Of a DNA stretch of 64,000 nt, positions 44,401 through 50,988 are shown piece by piece (the stretch's first letter is position 1; each line of letters begins with the position of its first letter). Under the pieces are notes generated by a model. That model worked only from the letters and a program-made list of their open reading frames with translations. It was not told the origin of the DNA and ran no database searches. The translations under genes were made by a program, and so were the position numbers. Origin of the DNA: Streptomyces aureus (GTDB lineage Bacteria > Actinomycetota > Actinomycetes > Streptomycetales > Streptomycetaceae); NCBI RefSeq assembly GCF_000725495.1, contig NZ_JNZD01000034.1:65327-129326 (forward strand), read 5' to 3'.

Positions 44401-45205
44401 CGAGGTCGTCGTCACCGGGATTGAAGACCTCATCGCAGGTAGGTTGAGCGATCCTGAGATCGGGCGACTCGGTTCACGTTTCCAGGAGCTATTTGCGCTG
44501 CTGGCCCGGCATCACGAGCAGGTCGGGCGTCAACGCATCCTCAGTCTGGAGTGGCAACTCTTGCCTGCGCTCGGGTTCGACGCGAAGGCTCCAACCCTCC
44601 ACAAGACGCTGGTTGAGGACCCTGAGGCGTTCGCGGATTTGGTGACGTGGTCCTTCCGCCCCAGCGCCACTGTCGAGGAGGACACGGCAGATGCCGTCGA
44701 GCAGGAGAACGGACGCAATATCGCGAACCACGCCTACAGAGCCCTTCACACTTTGCGTACGTGTCCAGGGCTTACGGCCGACGGGACCCTCGACCCAGTT
44801 GCGCTGCGCACTTGGGTCATGACGGCACGGACAGAACTGGCTGCCAGGGATCGTGCCAGGGTAGGTGATGTGCAGATCGGTCAGGTACTTGCTTTCGCCC
44901 CGCGAGATCAGGACGACTTGCAGATTCCGGAAGCTGTCCGAGACCTACTTGAAGAGATCAATAGCGGCGATCTCGAACGGGGTCTCAGTATTGGTATCTA
45001 CAACAGACGAGGTGTGACCAGCCGGGGACTCCTTGATGGCGGAGTTCAAGAGTCGGAGCTGGCCCGGTCCTTCCGCGAGCAGGCCGAACGCGCACGCGAG
45101 TGGCCGCGAACCAGGAAGTTGCTCAAAGGGCTTGCGGAGTCGTACGAAGCTGACGCCCGGCGGGAGGACCAGGAGGCAGAGCGACGGCATCAAGGCCTGG
45201 AGTAG
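41417..45205 (+). CDS. 1262-aa nuclease-like / degenerate STAND / helical-repeat protein
   Basis: The N-terminal 165 residues look like an Mrr/PD-(D/E)XK nuclease: GGFDGIVTASG (Asp57), SVWELSVGGG (Glu77), SKAEGDYEKR (Lys86), then TYVEVVLDAWRDARTW and IDLWLEEAPATTAWL. A middle part (about 185-460) has the outline of a STAND/AAA ATPase but no Walker A lysine (SVITLGGDLRPDEVCAF), a strand like Walker B (PLILVLADPA) and a winged-helix-like segment (DIPFLGHQDGIWHVL). The remaining 800 residues are alpha-helical, solenoid-like, rich in Leu/Ala/Glu. The order effector-NTPase-helical sensor resembles Avs-type defence proteins. ATG 41417 is the first start after the non-similar 5' extension; it lacks a good ribosome-binding site. 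A strong terminator follows. Confidence 0.7.
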   Translation: MTAWPPIDRDDLRKARGDAGFDTVLPLLIRRLIAETASGLESLDMPGGSGTAVGGFDGIVTASGPSKFVPEGTSVWELSVGGGNSKAEGDYEKRVTGPNGLATQDVTYVEVVLDAWRDARTWAARHTEDGRWREVRGYNLDGIDLWLEEAPATTAWLAAQLGKAQPGVRSLESWWTDSWLRSTRIPLDRTVVLAGREKAAADFIALLATGRSVITLGGDLRPDEVCAFVAAALEQEGILGATQMGARVLFLSDKNGIEQLVTQRQPLILVLADPALARDIPQQHPHQLVWAAMPGAPCNVKVPRLHSQVIESLLLSNGTPSERAARLGALGRRSLLALRRALAHHPEPFTPERASTLDVVRRRLLLLNAWNGDNREDRRVVGRCSGLEYEELQERARELAAASDIPFLGHQDGIWHVLAAEDAWTLLGASLTSDDLQFFRTAVLEVLTETNPTLDLDPDERWRAGVMGVRRCFSHTLRTGLTQSLALLGTLGADLRGPEGVTGDRWARLLVRDLLKQANADDTYSLWRSLGDVLTLLAEAAPEEFIEAMYEGLSGTRPLHVAMFTDNQSDNLGLGSSSPHTEFLWSLEILAWSPEHLDDAVDVLTALAVVDPGGRLSNRPLASLVGILSAWAPNTTAHAEDRIRVIRRQVRRQPALGRKLLLQLIPGSHAIQMSHPGPRFRDWKRDTVVIPHDRWSVTTAVVDLLLDELNAAPELYADLIGKIDVLPPKHRAEVAHRLTELADDLEDDDQRAVLHRALRDQVSRHQEYADAAWALPADELRPLQAACEALEPRNPVKRYAWLFQSGWITLGDIRRRDNFAAYDAELLARRAAAVGETVANGALEALVELASATEFADLVGIALAEHSEDHDQELLSWLEEGASPAKEVAAGYLRRRMWAQGNDLRDRLLSLTEAPHVQAVILRLTPDPATAWSKLAELSPEVAGHYWRDFSYFGLGSNFPRALDAARSLLGAGRPAAALDLILLYDREGDSAEAAEVVVTGIEDLIAGRLSDPEIGRLGSRFQELFALLARHHEQVGRQRILSLEWQLLPALGFDAKAPTLHKTLVEDPEAFADLVTWSFRPSATVEEDTADAVEQENGRNIANHAYRALHTLRTCPGLTADGTLDPVALRTWVMTARTELAARDRARVGDVQIGQVLAFAPRDQDDLQIPEAVRDLLEEINSGDLERGLSIGIYNRRGVTSRGLLDGGVQESELARSFREQAERAREWPRTRKLLKGLAESYEADARREDQEAERRHQGLE

Positions 45206-45281
45206 GTCCCCGCCACGGCCCATTGCGAAAGCGCATGGGAGGACGCCGGCCCCGGCGTCGGGTGAGGCAGAGCAGGCAAGG

Positions 45282-45333
45282 TACGGCGGGGAGGGGAACC
45301 CGGGTTGGTGTCAGGGTTCCCCTCCCCGCCGTA
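45282..45333. terminator. Strong bidirectional terminator
   Basis: A perfect 20-bp stem (45282-45301 with 45314-45333) and 12-base loop separate the 1262-aa gene from the convergent small-gene operon. Confidence 0.85.
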
Positions 45334-45377
45334 GGACGAAAGGCTGTTATCGGTAGGCGCTGTTTCAGCGCGCTTCT

Positions 45378-45680
45378 TCAGGCTTGGTGTGGTTCGCTCG
45401 CCGCCAAGAGGAGACCGCGACTGATCGCAACGCGGAGTACATCGCGCAAGGAACGGTTCAGTTCCTGAACCAGCCGTTGCAGGTCTTCCGAGACCACGTC
45501 CTGGTCGTCGAGCGTTTCGGAGGCTCGCTCCAGCAGCTCGGCGGCCGTGCCGAGTTGGACCGATTCGATGTTGTCCGCCAGGCGGGACATGAAGCCGTCC
45601 CGGTCGTCGGTGCTCAGGTAGCAGGGGTTTCCGCCGGGGCCCGACCACGGGAGGAGCCGCAGTTCGTCTTGTGCCGTCAT
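45378..45680 (-). CDS. Small integrative-element protein, last gene of GntR operon
   Basis: 100-aa helical protein of unknown function (DELRLLPWSGPGGNPCYLST, ADNIESVQLGTAAELL, LQRLVQELNRSLRDVL). The N-terminal WSGPGGNPCYL pattern is common in small proteins of Streptomyces integrative elements. Its ATG overlaps the GntR stop by 4 bases. Confidence 0.7.
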   Translation of the reverse strand: MTAQDELRLLPWSGPGGNPCYLSTDDRDGFMSRLADNIESVQLGTAAELLERASETLDDQDVVSEDLQRLVQELNRSLRDVLRVAISRGLLLAASEPHQA

Positions 45681-46420
45681 CCTTGCGTCTGCCTCTCGTC
45701 GAGGACGTGGTGGGTGGTGAAGACCGCGTCGATGCGGTCACCTGGGAAGGCCAGCAGCGCGGCCTCGACAACACGTCCAGCGGAGTCGGTCGCGGTGCGT
45801 GTGATGGCGAGGACTGGCCCGGTGGAGCCGATCCGAAGGGCCGATGCCTCGTCCGGTGTCGCTGGACGGGCGCACACCGTCTCCCGGATGGCGGTCGGCG
45901 CAGGACCGAGAACGGCGAATCTCTTGACCTCTTCTCCGTGCGCGGATTCGTCGTCGAGCGCTCCGGCCGGCACCAGGTCGCGCGGGATGTAGATGCGGGC
46001 CAGCCCGTGCGGTGACGATTCCTCGAAGCTGAGGCATGAGACCTCGACGACGGGACTGCCCATGGGCACGTTGAGCAAGGCTGTGAGATGTCCGTGTGCT
46101 TGAACTGTGGTGGTGCGAACGGTGACACGCAGGGCTGCTTCGGCAGCGGTCCACGGGTCCAGGGTTCCCCAGCCGCCGACGTACATGATCTTGCGAAGGG
46201 GGCGGCGGACGAAGTTGCCCTTGCCGTGGATCTTCTCGACGAGGCCTTCCCCCTGGAGTGCGGCGAGGGCGCTCCGCAGGGTCAGGGTGCTGACCTTGTA
46301 CCGGTCGGCCAAGTCGGCTTCGGACGGGAGGCGTTCACCAGGCTTCATGCGGCCGGTCGTGATCTGTTGCCGGAGGTTGTCGGCGATGTCGTGAGGGCGA
46401 GGGGGCACGGACCTGGTCAC
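45677..46420 (-). CDS. GntR/HutC-family regulator with UTRA domain
   Basis: 247-aa regulator. The winged helix is HDIADNLRQQITTGRMKPGERLP to LRSALAALQGEGLVEKIHG, followed by a UTRA ligand domain (VVEVSCLSFEESSPHGLARI, YIPRDLVPAG). GTG 46420 overlaps the upstream stop (GTGA). It is embedded in a chain of overlapping minus-strand genes and may respond to a small effector. Confidence 0.85.
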   Translation of the reverse strand: MTRSVPPRPHDIADNLRQQITTGRMKPGERLPSEADLADRYKVSTLTLRSALAALQGEGLVEKIHGKGNFVRRPLRKIMYVGGWGTLDPWTAAEAALRVTVRTTTVQAHGHLTALLNVPMGSPVVEVSCLSFEESSPHGLARIYIPRDLVPAGALDDESAHGEEVKRFAVLGPAPTAIRETVCARPATPDEASALRIGSTGPVLAITRTATDSAGRVVEAALLAFPGDRIDAVFTTHHVLDERQTQG

Positions 46421-46641
46421 CGCCTTCTCAGCGACCGCACGGCGAGGAGCCGGGTGCGTGCGTGGATGGTCAGCAGCTCGCCCGACTCGAAGACCAGTTG
46501 CTTGGCACCTTGGGGGAGATGGAAGAGGTCTCTCACCCGGCTGGCACGACCACTGAGTTGGATGACGTCGCCGCGCTGCACGGTGGCCGCGGTGACCTCG
46601 ACACTGCCGACCAGTGCGCTGCCGGGAGCCCATGCGCTCAT
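46417..46641 (-). CDS. Small beta-rich integrative-element protein
   Basis: 74-aa protein, MSAWAPGSALVGSVEVTAAT then QRGDVIQLSGRASRVRDLFHLPQGAKQ (split: RGDVIQLSGRASRVRDL), resembling a small beta-barrel common in such elements. ATG 46641 follows GGTGGAG. Both ends overlap neighbours by 4 bases. Confidence 0.65.
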   Translation of the reverse strand: MSAWAPGSALVGSVEVTAATVQRGDVIQLSGRASRVRDLFHLPQGAKQLVFESGELLTIHARTRLLAVRSLRRR

Positions 46642-46859
46642 CGCTCCACCTCCGAGAGAGGTGTTCGGTCGGCTGCCGGGTGGCATGGGCAGTCGCACAC
46701 TTCGTAGATCACGGGAAGGTCGGCCGGGGTCGAAGCCGGGGAGAACTCCGCGCAGGCGGGGTGCGTGCCGATGCGGCAGGCGGTCGAGCGGTAGGGAACG
46801 GCCGGAGCGTCCGCGATGTGGAGATGTCGGCGAGACGGCCTTGAGGACATCGAGGGCAT
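46638..46859 (-). CDS. Small cysteine-rich protein
   Basis: 73-aa protein with CRIGTHPACAEF and VIYEVCDCPCHP, four or five cysteines and His that could bind zinc. This is a recurrent small-gene type of actinomycete integrative elements. ATG 46859 overlaps the upstream stop (ATGA) and is preferred over ATG 46886. Confidence 0.6.
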   Translation of the reverse strand: MPSMSSRPSRRHLHIADAPAVPYRSTACRIGTHPACAEFSPASTPADLPVIYEVCDCPCHPAADRTPLSEVER

Positions 46860-47164
46860 CAGTGGACCCCCGCGAGAGCCGGCCATGCATGGATCGGCAG
46901 GTGGGGAGCGACGACCACCGTGCGCGTGCGAGCGCGCTTCTCCCAGGCCAGCACGTACGGGCAGACGAGTGCGGCGTCTTCAGCCGCGAGCAGGTGGCGG
47001 TGGTCCCCGTCGTTGGAGCTCCGGCCCTCGATGGCCGTCAATGCTTCAACGGGGGCAGTAAAAGCGGCCGGTGCTTGGACGGCCGGTAAGGGGCGGCGGT
47101 GCCTGCCCTTTGCGGAGTGACGCGCCCTGGTGAGGGATGCGGCGCGGCGGATGCGGTTGAGCAC
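46859..47164 (-). CDS. Small integrative-element protein
   Basis: 101-aa protein with a basic N-terminus (MLNRIRRAASLTRARHSAKG) and a C-terminal part containing RHLLAAEDAALVCPYVLAWEK, TVVVAPHLPIHAWP. Unknown function; part of the overlapping minus-strand operon. Confidence 0.6.
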   Translation of the reverse strand: MLNRIRRAASLTRARHSAKGRHRRPLPAVQAPAAFTAPVEALTAIEGRSSNDGDHRHLLAAEDAALVCPYVLAWEKRARTRTVVVAPHLPIHAWPALAGVH

Positions 47165-47176
47165 GCTGGTCAGCTC

Positions 47177-47482
47177 CTATCGCTGATGGCCCGGTCCCCG
47201 GACATCGCCCGTCGCGGGGACCGTTCTGCGTACGACCGCCCAGAGGGTGCGGCCGTTCAAGCTGGTGGCGAGGAGCCCGAACCGATCGGCCTCGGCCACC
47301 ACGTCCAGGACCTCCCGCCATGACGCGGCGGAGAGCCCGTCCGGCACCTCCGCCTCGACCGACGAGTGACGACGGTGTTCCTCCACTCGCGTGGGAAGCC
47401 CGAGGGCGGACAGCCGGGCGGCGATGGCCGCCGCGCTAACTCCCGAAGCGGGCACAGGACAGCCTCCGTCACCAGCGATCAC
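47177..47482 (-). CDS. Small protein, first gene of the divergent element operon
   Basis: 101-aa protein (AAAIAARLSALGLPTRVEEH, VPDGLSAASWREVLDVVAEADRFGLL) of unknown function. Its start lies 12 bases from the first operator palindrome, so it is probably repressed by the divergent GntR protein. Confidence 0.6.
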   Translation of the reverse strand: MIAGDGGCPVPASGVSAAAIAARLSALGLPTRVEEHRRHSSVEAEVPDGLSAASWREVLDVVAEADRFGLLATSLNGRTLWAVVRRTVPATGDVRGPGHQR

Positions 47483-47493
47483 TTTCAGTGAAG

Positions 47494-47524
47494 CTAGTTA
47501 ACTAGATTAGGGCTAGTGGACTAG
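47494..47524. promoter_or_regulatory. Paired palindromic GntR operators
   Basis: CTAGTTAACTAG (47494-47505, perfect palindrome) and CTAGTGGACTAG (47513-47524, outer arms palindromic) are 19 bp apart centre to centre. They occupy the 51-bp gap between the divergent small-gene operon and the GntR gene at 47534. pSAM2 KorSA, a GntR protein of Streptomyces integrative elements, is known to repress its own and neighbouring promoters. Confidence 0.75.
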
Positions 47525-47533
47525 ATTTTCCAT

Positions 47534-48289
47534 ATGCCTGAGCAGCCGCCCTATCTCCGCATCGCCGACGAACTCCGGCGCCGGATCGCGGAGCACGTAT
47601 GGGAGCCGGGTGACCGTCTGCCCTCCCGCGCCCAGATCGGCCAGGAGTGCGGCGTGGGCGAGAACGTGGTGCGCCGGGCGCAGGAGCTGCTGATCTCCCA
47701 GGGGTTGTTGGAGGGGCGCGCCGGATCGGGTACGTATGTCGCCGAGCCCCGGCAGCGGGTGCGGGTGGTCCGGTCGGCGGCGCGGGAGCGGCGCGACGGG
47801 TCACCGTTCCGAGCCGACATGAGGGACATCGGCAGGGCGGGAGACTGGGAGAGCCGGACCGACGCCAAGGTGCCGGCGCCCGCAGACGTCGCCGCGCGGC
47901 TCGGGATCGCCGAGGGTGAGCTGTGCGTCCGGACCACGTACGAGTTCCTGGCGGACGGCAAGCCGGTGCAGCTCTCGACGAGCTGGGAGCCGTACGACCT
48001 CACCGCGGGCACGCTCGTCGTCCTCCCCGAGGGAGGCCCGCATGCCGGGGCCGGTGTCGTGAAGCGCATGGCCGCGATCGGTGTCACCATCAGCCACGCC
48101 GTGGAGCAGCCGGAGCCTCGGACGGCGACCGCTGAGGAGGCGTCACTGCTCGGCATCCAGAAGGCCGCGCTGGTCACTCACATCCGGCGGACGTACTACA
48201 GCGACGACGGACGGCCCGTCGAGACGGCGGACATCGTGGTGCCCGTCGCTCACTGCGAGATCGTCTACGAGATTCCGATCAATCGTTGA
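47534..48289 (+). CDS. GntR-family repressor, KorSA-like
   Basis: 251-aa GntR/UTRA protein. The DNA-binding domain is PPYLRIADELRRRIAEHVWEPGDR to VVRRAQELLISQGLLEGRAGSG, and the UTRA domain includes VQLSTSWEPYDLTAGT and VTHIRRTYYSDDGRPVE. It starts at ATG 47534 beside the operators and ends about 200 bases before attR. This is the usual place of the element's master repressor next to the attachment site. Confidence 0.88.
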   Translation: MPEQPPYLRIADELRRRIAEHVWEPGDRLPSRAQIGQECGVGENVVRRAQELLISQGLLEGRAGSGTYVAEPRQRVRVVRSAARERRDGSPFRADMRDIGRAGDWESRTDAKVPAPADVAARLGIAEGELCVRTTYEFLADGKPVQLSTSWEPYDLTAGTLVVLPEGGPHAGAGVVKRMAAIGVTISHAVEQPEPRTATAEEASLLGIQKAALVTHIRRTYYSDDGRPVETADIVVPVAHCEIVYEIPINR

Positions 48290-48492
48290 TCGTCGGTGGA
48301 GGCGGGGGTGGTCGTGGGTGTTGATGCCCGGCGACCGCCCGCGACTCCTCTCCTTCTCCCGCCCGTGGCCGGTCAGAGGCCCCGTCCAAGATCATTCCTG
48401 GGCCGTCCCTGGGCCGTGCGAGGTCGACAGAAGCTGACAGGGGCCGCCCAGGGGTGACCGCCCCCACCCCTCTCTGGCCTGGGGCCCCGCAG

Positions 48493-48536
48493 ATGATCTG
48501 CGACACTGGAAGGGTTATGCCGAAGCCCGGAGAACT
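48493..48536. other. att-like site, right (attR), inside rlmN start
   Basis: ATGATCTGCGAC (48493-48504) and AAGCCCGGAGAACT (48523-48536). The second block encodes rlmN codons 3-7, so the element joins the chromosome at the very start of rlmN. It is a direct repeat of 33257-33298. Confidence 0.75.
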
Positions 48537-49623
48537 CACCTTTGTCGCGCCGCGCGGAGCCAAGAAGCCGCCGCGGCACCTTGCCGATCTCACGCCCGCC
48601 GAGCGCAAAGAGGCGGTTGCCGCGATCGGTGAGAAGCCGTTTCGTGCCAAGCAGCTCTCGCAGCACTACTTCGCCCGGTACGCGCACGACCCCGCCGAGT
48701 GGACCGACATCCCGGCCGCCTCGCGCGGCAAGCTCCAGGAAGCGCTGCTTCCCGAGCTGATGACCGTCGTCCGGCATCTGTCGACCGACCAGGACACCAC
48801 CCGCAAGACCCTGTGGCGGCTGTTCGACGGCACGCTCGTCGAGTCCGTCCTGATGCGCTACCCGGACCGGGTGACCATGTGCATCAGCTCGCAGGCCGGC
48901 TGCGGGATGAACTGCCCGTTCTGCGCCACCGGACAGGCCGGTCTCGACCGGAACCTGTCGACCGGCGAGATCGTGCACCAGATCGTCGACGGCATGCGGG
49001 CGCTGCGTGACGGCGAGATCCCGGGGGGGCCGGCGCGGCTGAGCAACATCGTCTTCATGGGGATGGGCGAGCCGCTCGCCAACTACAAGCGCGTCGTCGG
49101 GGCGATCCGGGCCCTCACCGACCCCGAGCCGGACGGGCTGGGGCTGTCGCAGCGCGGTATCACCGTCTCGACGGTCGGTCTCGTTCCCGCGATCAACCGG
49201 TTCGCCGACGAGGGCTTCAAGTGCCGGCTCGCGATCTCCCTGCATGCCCCCGACGACGAGCTGCGCGACACCCTCGTCCCCGTGAACACGCGGTGGAAGG
49301 TGCGCGAGGTGCTCGACGCGGGCTGGGGATACGCGGACACCTCCGGGCGCCGTCTGTCCATCGAGTACGCCCTGATCCGCGACATCAACGACCAGGCATG
49401 GCGGGGTGACCGGCTCGGGCGGATGCTCAAGGGCAAGCCCGTCCACGTCAACCTCATCCCGCTGAACCCGACCCCGGGCTCGAAATGGACCGCCTCGCGG
49501 CCCGAGGACGAGAAGGCGTTCGTCGAGGCGATCGCGGCCCACGGCGTCACGGTGACCGTCCGGGACACCCGTGGCCAGGAGATCGACGGAGCGTGCGGCC
49601 AGCTCGCCGCGACCGAGCGGTAG
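48517..49623 (+). CDS. rlmN: Dual-specificity rRNA/tRNA methyltransferase RlmN
   Basis: 368-aa radical SAM enzyme that methylates C2 of A2503 in 23S rRNA and A37 of some tRNAs. The [4Fe-4S] motif is CGMNCPFC (CX3CX2C). [18 protein letters not shown] [27 protein letters not shown] and [11 protein letters not shown] follow, and the C-terminal Cys is in [10 protein letters not shown] 48517 gives [14 protein letters not shown], the usual actinobacterial start; its first codons coincide with the att site. The protein looks intact. Confidence 0.96.
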   Translation: MPKPGELTFVAPRGAKKPPRHLADLTPAERKEAVAAIGEKPFRAKQLSQHYFARYAHDPAEWTDIPAASRGKLQEALLPELMTVVRHLSTDQDTTRKTLWRLFDGTLVESVLMRYPDRVTMCISSQAGCGMNCPFCATGQAGLDRNLSTGEIVHQIVDGMRALRDGEIPGGPARLSNIVFMGMGEPLANYKRVVGAIRALTDPEPDGLGLSQRGITVSTVGLVPAINRFADEGFKCRLAISLHAPDDELRDTLVPVNTRWKVREVLDAGWGYADTSGRRLSIEYALIRDINDQAWRGDRLGRMLKGKPVHVNLIPLNPTPGSKWTASRPEDEKAFVEAIAAHGVTVTVRDTRGQEIDGACGQLAATER

Positions 49624-49712
49624 TCTGAAGCGAGTCGGTCCGTCTCGTCGTCCGGTATGTCGACGGGGCCGCGGACCGGCATCCACACCGTCCGACATCT
49701 TCATATTCCGAC

Positions 49713-49793
49713 AGGGGAGCGCCACAGCGCTGAGAGTGCGGGCCAGACCGCAGACCCTCTGAACCTTGCCCAGGTCATTCTGGGTAGGAAGTT
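49713..49793 (+). promoter_or_regulatory. TPP riboswitch (thi element)
   Basis: Consensus parts in order: GGGGAGC, GCTGAGAGTGCG, ACCCTCTGAACCTT, CAGGTCATTCTGGGTAGGAA. It is followed by a hairpin terminator and then a thiamine ABC transporter operon, so thiamine pyrophosphate would switch transcription or translation off. Confidence 0.92.
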
Positions 49794-49816
49794 CGGTCAT
49801 TACTCAAGCTGTTGCG

Positions 49817-49851
49817 CCCTGCCCGGGAACCGTCAGAGGTCCCGGGCAGGG
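49817..49851 (+). terminator. Terminator of the TPP riboswitch
   Basis: A perfect 12-bp stem (CCCTGCCCGGGA, 49817-49828, with 49840-49851) closes an 11-base loop between the aptamer and thiB. It is the probable expression platform. Confidence 0.8.
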
Positions 49852-49884
49852 CCGCGTCTCTTCCTGGTCACCCAGGAGGAATCA

Positions 49885-50988
49885 GTGAGCATCACCACCA
49901 CCGCCGGCAGCGGCAGACGGTTCGCCGGCCTGGCCCTCGGGCTCGGCCTCGTCGCGCTGCCCGTCCTGTCCGCGTGCGGCTCGTCCGGCGCGGCGGACTC
50001 CGGCGACTCCAAGACCGTCACGCTCGTCAGCCACGACTCGTGGGCCGTGTCGAAGAACGTGCTCGCGGACTTCGAGAAGCAGTCCGGCTACAAGGTCCGC
50101 GTCCTCAAGGACGGCGACGCCGGGCAGGCCGTGAACAAGGCCGTCCTGACCAAGGACAACCCCCAGGGCGACGTCTTCTTCGGCGTCGACAACACCCTGC
50201 TCTCGCGGGCCCTCGGCAACGGGCTCTTCCAGCCGTACACGGCCAAGGGCGCGGACCAGGTCCTCCCGCAGTACCGGACCGACCAGGCCAAGCACCGGGT
50301 CACGCCCATCGACACCGGCGACATCTGCGTCAACTACGACAAGGCCTGGTTCGACCAGCACAAGATCGCGCCGCCGCGGTCCTTCGACGACCTGGTCAAG
50401 CCCGCTTACAAGAACCTCCTCGTCACCGAGAACGCCGCCACCTCCTCGCCCGGCCTCGGCTTCCTGCTCGGCTCCGCCGCGCACTACGGCGACGACAACT
50501 GGCAGGGCTACTGGAAGAAGCTCAAGGCCAACGGCGTGAAGGTCGTCGACGGCTGGGAGCAGGCCTACAACGAGGAGTTCTCGGGGTCGGCGGGCGGCAA
50601 GAAGGCCAAGGCCGACCGGCCGCTCGTGGTCTCGTACGCCTCCTCGCCGCCCGCCGAGGTCATCTACGGTGACCCGAAGCCCAAGACGGCCCCGACCGGC
50701 GTCGCGGACGGCACCTGCTTCCGGCAGGTCGAGTACGCGGGTCTGCTCAGCAACGCCAAGAACACCAAGGGCGGCAAGGCGTTCCTGGACTTCCTGCTCA
50801 CCAAGGAGTTCCAGGAGGACATGCCGCTGAACATGTTCGTCTACCCGGTCCGTGAGGGCGCGCGGGTGCCGGCCGAGTTCACCCAGTACGGTCCGCAGGC
50901 CAAGGCGCCCGAGACCCTGACGCCCGCGAAGATCGCCGCCGACCGCGACCAGTGGGTCACGTCGTGGACCTCTCTCGTACTGAAGTGA
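49885..50988 (+). CDS. thiB: Thiamine ABC transporter substrate-binding lipoprotein
   Basis: 367-aa lipoprotein. The signal peptide ends with the lipobox LSAC (after LGLGLVALPV). The mature part has the ThiB pattern: VTLVSHDSWAVSKNVLADFE, GDVFFGVDNTLLSRAL, DICVNYDKAWFD and VSYASSPPAEVIY. It captures thiamine (or its phosphates) outside the cell for ThiPQ. GTG 49885 has AGGAGGA upstream, and the gene lies directly after a TPP riboswitch, which supports the substrate. Confidence 0.93.
   Translation: MSITTTAGSGRRFAGLALGLGLVALPVLSACGSSGAADSGDSKTVTLVSHDSWAVSKNVLADFEKQSGYKVRVLKDGDAGQAVNKAVLTKDNPQGDVFFGVDNTLLSRALGNGLFQPYTAKGADQVLPQYRTDQAKHRVTPIDTGDICVNYDKAWFDQHKIAPPRSFDDLVKPAYKNLLVTENAATSSPGLGFLLGSAAHYGDDNWQGYWKKLKANGVKVVDGWEQAYNEEFSGSAGGKKAKADRPLVVSYASSPPAEVIYGDPKPKTAPTGVADGTCFRQVEYAGLLSNAKNTKGGKAFLDFLLTKEFQEDMPLNMFVYPVREGARVPAEFTQYGPQAKAPETLTPAKIAADRDQWVTSWTSLVLK

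Larger units (their letters stand above)
33257..48536. mobile_element. Remnant integrative element (island) at rlmN
   Basis: The segment is bounded by two related att-like sequences in direct orientation (33257-33298 and 48493-48536). It holds a truncated tyrosine integrase just inside the left end and an actinomycete integrative-element regulatory block (two GntR genes and several small overlapping genes) at the right end. Between them lie the caspase/hydrolase operon, PIN, Imm32-like, HEPN-zinc ribbon, GIY-YIG remnant and a 1262-aa nuclease/STAND-like gene. Replication, FtsK/Tra transfer and excisionase genes were not found. Parts, notably 34.1-36.7 kb, are visibly richer in A/T than the chromosome on either side. 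Confidence 0.75.

Noticed and set aside
48290..48540. tRNA gene as the integration target
   Set aside because: Actinomycete integrative elements usually use tRNA genes, but no tRNA-like sequence is present here; the att repeat falls in the rlmN start instead.
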